A DNA stretch of 64,000 nt from the NCBI GenBank assembly GCA_015069465.1, contig SVIO01000003.1, positions 89,530 through 153,529 of the forward strand, in the 5' to 3' direction. The notes beneath the pieces were generated by a model that worked only from the letters and a program-made list of their open reading frames with translations, had not been told where the DNA came from and ran no database searches. This DNA comes from Clostridiales bacterium (lineage in GTDB: Bacteria; Bacillota; Clostridia; Christensenellales; Borkfalkiaceae). Position 1 is the first letter of the stretch. Every line of letters begins with the position of its first letter. Below, piece after piece: positions 61,596 through 64,000 of this stretch. A program made the position numbers and the translations under genes.

Positions 61596-62789
61596 TTATT
61601 CAAAATAGCCTTTATATTCTATTTTTATCCTGTCTTTTGGAAATAGGTGATTATATAGTTCGATAAAATAATCGTCCGTCATACTTGCAATATAATCGGC
61701 AACAATTCGCTCCTTATCTTGCTCTAAATAACTTTTTTCCCTTTTATAATAACTTGCGTTTATATAGCCTATGTGGTGTGTAAAAATAGGAGAAGACTTA
61801 TCACTATCTAAGTCTAAAAGCAACTTATCATAAACCTTGTTCATCATATCTTCAATGGTTGAGTAGTGCTTTTTTGCTGATGATGAGTTATAAAGTTTAG
61901 CATAGTTTTGGGTTTTTGCCTTTACTAAATCGGCAAAATACTCACTGTCAAGTTTAAGATAATTTTTGCCATAACTATTTTTAATAATGTTAACCGAAAG
62001 GTTGTTTATTATTTCGGCATTTATATTACCTATGCTATTTTTCTCAAACTCATTTTCATCATAGGTGCTTGTTCTAGAGCCATCTTGCCTATCTTTTCCA
62101 AGATATGCGATAATGTCCGAAATTCTAACCACGCACCCTTCTAAGGTGGATGGCGAAAGTTTAACTAAGGCGCTTTTATCTTTATAGCAACTTTCAATAA
62201 GACTATCAAACTCATCGAAGTTTGAAATGGCTATAGGATGATATTCTTCCTTTTCAATCTCGCCATTGTGTCCTGCAATGCCGTCTAAGGTTTGAAGACT
62301 TATATTATATGAAAAAATAACATCTAAAACCCTTACTGATTGAAGATTATGCGCAAAATGCAAGCCTTTCCTTTCAAAAAGTATTTGGTCCAAAATCTTT
62401 TCGCCTGCGTGCCCAAAAGGTGTGTGCCCTAAATCGTGACCGAGCGCAATGGCTTCGATAAGTTCGGTGTTTAGATTAAGTGCCTTTCCTATAGTTCTTG
62501 CAATGCGAGAAACCAATTGAACGTGCAAACTTCGCCTCGTTATGTCATCGTTTTTATAAAAAGAAAACACTTGAGTTTTATCCGAATACCTGTTATAAAA
62601 AGGGCAGTTCAAAATCTTGTCTATATCCCTTATAAAATTAGAGCGAAGAAGGGTTGGCTCATCGTGGGCGTTGTTCTTTCTGCGAATAGCCTTACTGTCA
62701 CAAAAAGCGTAAGGGTTTTTCACGCCGTTTGCTCTATCGCTTTCTATTTTTTGCGTTATTTGGTTTGGCAAATTGTCAAATTTAAGCAT
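61596..62789 (-). CDS. dgt: dGTPase-like deoxynucleotide triphosphohydrolase
   Basis: A 397-residue HD-domain enzyme that hydrolyses dNTPs to nucleoside and triphosphate. HVQLVSRIARTIGKALNLNTELIEAIALGHDLGHTPFGHAGE carries the metal ligands and catalytic His pair. AAGGTG lies four bases before the ATG. It is divergent from the VanW gene. Confidence 0.92.
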   Translation of the reverse strand: MLKFDNLPNQITQKIESDRANGVKNPYAFCDSKAIRRKNNAHDEPTLLRSNFIRDIDKILNCPFYNRYSDKTQVFSFYKNDDITRRSLHVQLVSRIARTIGKALNLNTELIEAIALGHDLGHTPFGHAGEKILDQILFERKGLHFAHNLQSVRVLDVIFSYNISLQTLDGIAGHNGEIEKEEYHPIAISNFDEFDSLIESCYKDKSALVKLSPSTLEGCVVRISDIIAYLGKDRQDGSRTSTYDENEFEKNSIGNINAEIINNLSVNIIKNSYGKNYLKLDSEYFADLVKAKTQNYAKLYNSSSAKKHYSTIEDMMNKVYDKLLLDLDSDKSSPIFTHHIGYINASYYKREKSYLEQDKERIVADYIASMTDDYFIELYNHLFPKDRIKIEYKGYFE

Positions 62790-62887
62790 CTTTCACCTTG
62801 AAAATTGTTTATATCTCTATTTTAACATAATTTTGGGTAATTGCAATACTTTTTAAGGGGTATTATTTAAGGCTTTTTTATTCATAC

Positions 62888-62898
62888 TATAATTGTTA
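62888..62898 (+). promoter_or_regulatory. -10 box of the VanW gene, probably leaderless
   Basis: A perfect TATAAT (62888-62893) ends four bases before the ATG. No good -35 hexamer is seen and there is no ribosome site. Confidence 0.5.
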
Positions 62899-63845
62899 TG
62901 AAAAATGCTGAAAAAATTTATAAAATCTTAAAAACAAGCCTAATTCTTGGCATAACTGTTGTGCTCGTTTTAATAGCCACTTTGATTGCATTTGTCGGTG
63001 GCGTTAAAAATGCTTTTGCCATGCCTTTTTATGATTTACAGCCAAGTGAAATTGTTTTAAGAGCAAGTTTTTATACTACTTATTCGGCATCAACTAAAGA
63101 GAGAAAGCATAATATTGCTTTGGCCTCTAAGTCGCTAAACAATACTTTGGTCGAAAGTTTTGGCGAGTTTTCTTTTAATAAGTGTGTGGGCGAGCGCACA
63201 GAGAAAAGGGGATATCAAAAGGCTAAAATTATTGTGGGTGGCGAGTTTGTCGATGGCGTTGGTGGTGGGGTTTGCCAAGTTTCCACCACGCTTTATAATG
63301 CGCTTATTCTTGCAGGACTTGACATCTTAGAGTGCCATCCACATAGCCTTCCGGTCAGTTATGTAGAGCCGTCTTTTGATGCAATGGTCAATTCTGGCTA
63401 TGCAGACCTCAAGTTTATCAACAATACTTATAACCCTATCATAATAAAAGCGTTTGCAAACGGCGATAAATTGCTCATTGAAATTTGGGGACAAAAGATG
63501 AAGGAAAAATATATTAGAAAAAGCGTTGTCACTAAAACTTTGCCTGCTTTAGAAGAGCAGGTCATTTTTGATACCGATGGCAATTATCCTGATATTTTTC
63601 AAGGTGAGTACAGGTGGATTAGGTATGGAAAAGAAGGGCTTATGAGCGAAGGGTATGTGTTAAAAGTTTTGGGCAAAAAGACAGAAAAGAAAAAAATTCG
63701 CTCGGATAGGTATAGTCCAACTCGTGGATTAATCGTTTATGGCACGGCAGAAAAACCTAATGATAAGCAAAAAGAAAACGAAAATGCAATTAAAAATTTA
63801 CTCGGCATCAGGGAAAGCCTATTATTAAGAAATAAAAGTTGCTAA
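62898..63845 (+). CDS. VanW family protein, membrane-anchored
   Basis: A 315-residue exported protein. One N-terminal membrane helix (residues 12-38) is followed by the VanW domain: SFGEFSFNKCVGERTEKRGYQKAKIIVGGEFVDGVGGGVCQVSTTLYNA with its conserved Gly-Gly-Val-Cys-Gln-Val-Ser. The C-terminal part is a small beta region. VanW proteins act at the envelope with poorly known function; resistance is not implied here as no other van gene is present. Confidence 0.88.
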   Translation: MKNAEKIYKILKTSLILGITVVLVLIATLIAFVGGVKNAFAMPFYDLQPSEIVLRASFYTTYSASTKERKHNIALASKSLNNTLVESFGEFSFNKCVGERTEKRGYQKAKIIVGGEFVDGVGGGVCQVSTTLYNALILAGLDILECHPHSLPVSYVEPSFDAMVNSGYADLKFINNTYNPIIIKAFANGDKLLIEIWGQKMKEKYIRKSVVTKTLPALEEQVIFDTDGNYPDIFQGEYRWIRYGKEGLMSEGYVLKVLGKKTEKKKIRSDRYSPTRGLIVYGTAEKPNDKQKENENAIKNLLGIRESLLLRNKSC

Positions 63846-63871
63846 AATATTTATAAATTATAAAAAAAACT

Positions 63872-63900
63872 TTGACAAAATCAAATTTTTATGGTAACAT
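63872..63900 (+). promoter_or_regulatory. Promoter of tRNA-Ser
   Basis: TTGACA (63872-63877), 17 bases, TAACAT (63895-63900), about 50 bases before the tRNA. Confidence 0.75.
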
Positions 63901-63948
63901 ATCAAAAGTAGAAATATAGAGCAACTAAATAAATAAAATTAATTATTC

Positions 63949-64000
63949 GGAGAAATACCCAAGAGGCCGAAGGGGCTCCCCTGCTAAGGGAGTAGTGTGT
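63949..64000 (+). tRNA. tRNA-Ser (GCU), cut by the window end
   Basis: It begins GGAGAAATACCCAAGAGGCC, typical of tRNA-Ser. The anticodon arm is CTCCC-CTGCTAA-GGGAG (63976-63992) with anticodon GCT at 63983-63985, reading AGC/AGU. The long variable arm starts at the window edge; the 3' part is outside. Confidence 0.93.

Noticed and set aside
62898..63845. A vancomycin-resistance locus, because of the VanW protein
   Set aside because: VanW domains are common in Firmicutes without resistance, and no vanA/B, vanH, vanX or vanRS gene is present; ddl is an ordinary D-Ala-D-Ala ligase.
1..64000. CRISPR arrays, prophage, insertion sequences or anti-phage islands
   Set aside because: No spaced direct-repeat array, transposase, integrase or recognised defence gene was found; the window reads as core chromosome.

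Overview
The window is a low-GC, gene-dense bacterial chromosome segment that fits an uncultured, spore-forming member of the Clostridia. Evidence: AGGAGG-type ribosome binding sites, TTGACA-17-TATAAT promoters, many intrinsic terminators, and endospore genes (spoIVFA-like, spoIVFB, spoIIGA, sigE, spoIIID). Clostridial gene orders (obgE-yhbY-nadD/yqeK-rsfS, tsaE-tsaB-rimI, secE-nusG-rplK-rplA-rplJ-rplL) agree. No phage, insertion sequence, CRISPR array or rRNA was seen. The left edge lies just upstream of a transporter gene and the right edge cuts a tRNA-Ser. Layout: 0-9 kb holds an OFA-type transporter, a leucine-rich-repeat lipoprotein, an EF2568-type cysteine desulfurase relative divergent from a small Se/S-carrier-like protein, nth, and the ObgE/YhbY/NadD-YqeK/RsfS ribosome and NAD group. 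9-17.5 kb holds a DeoC-like pseudoenzyme, an FMN riboswitch with a RibU riboflavin transporter, the t6A group, a hydrolase with no normal start codon, murF-ddl and a eukaryotic-type isocitrate dehydrogenase. 17.5-26 kb holds mntP, ung, apgM, spoIVFA/B, and the rpmG-secE-nusG-rplKAJL block with two L1-type sites and an L10 leader. 26-36 kb holds a cyclophilin-like lipoprotein, a membrane CotH kinase, an Rrf2-iscS-iscU operon, a repressor/SHOCT membrane-protein module, ruvX fused in frame to DUF1292, and a candidate small RNA with a C-rich segment. 36-45.4 kb is a complete histidine operon (hisR-like regulator, then hisZ, G, D, C, B, H, A, F, IE, K) ending in a PAP2 phosphatase. 45.4-64 kb holds a TetR pair, spoIIID, a structured RNA upstream of a substrate-binding protein whose two halves are swapped, an HprK-like/PqqD-like pair, DUF1846, lepA, a MacB-type ABC exporter, hemW, a second repressor/membrane module, spoIIGA-sigE, dgt, a VanW protein and the tRNA. 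The most unusual items are the circularly permuted solute-binding protein with its upstream RNA, the candidate C-rich small RNA at about 35.5 kb, two repressor/membrane-protein modules with the same operator layout but different operator sequences, the orphan HprK-like/PqqD-like pair, and several non-standard translation signals: an apparent AUA start, leaderless starts including a GTG, a slippery A AAA AAG before a stop, and a gene nested in frame in a longer fusion.
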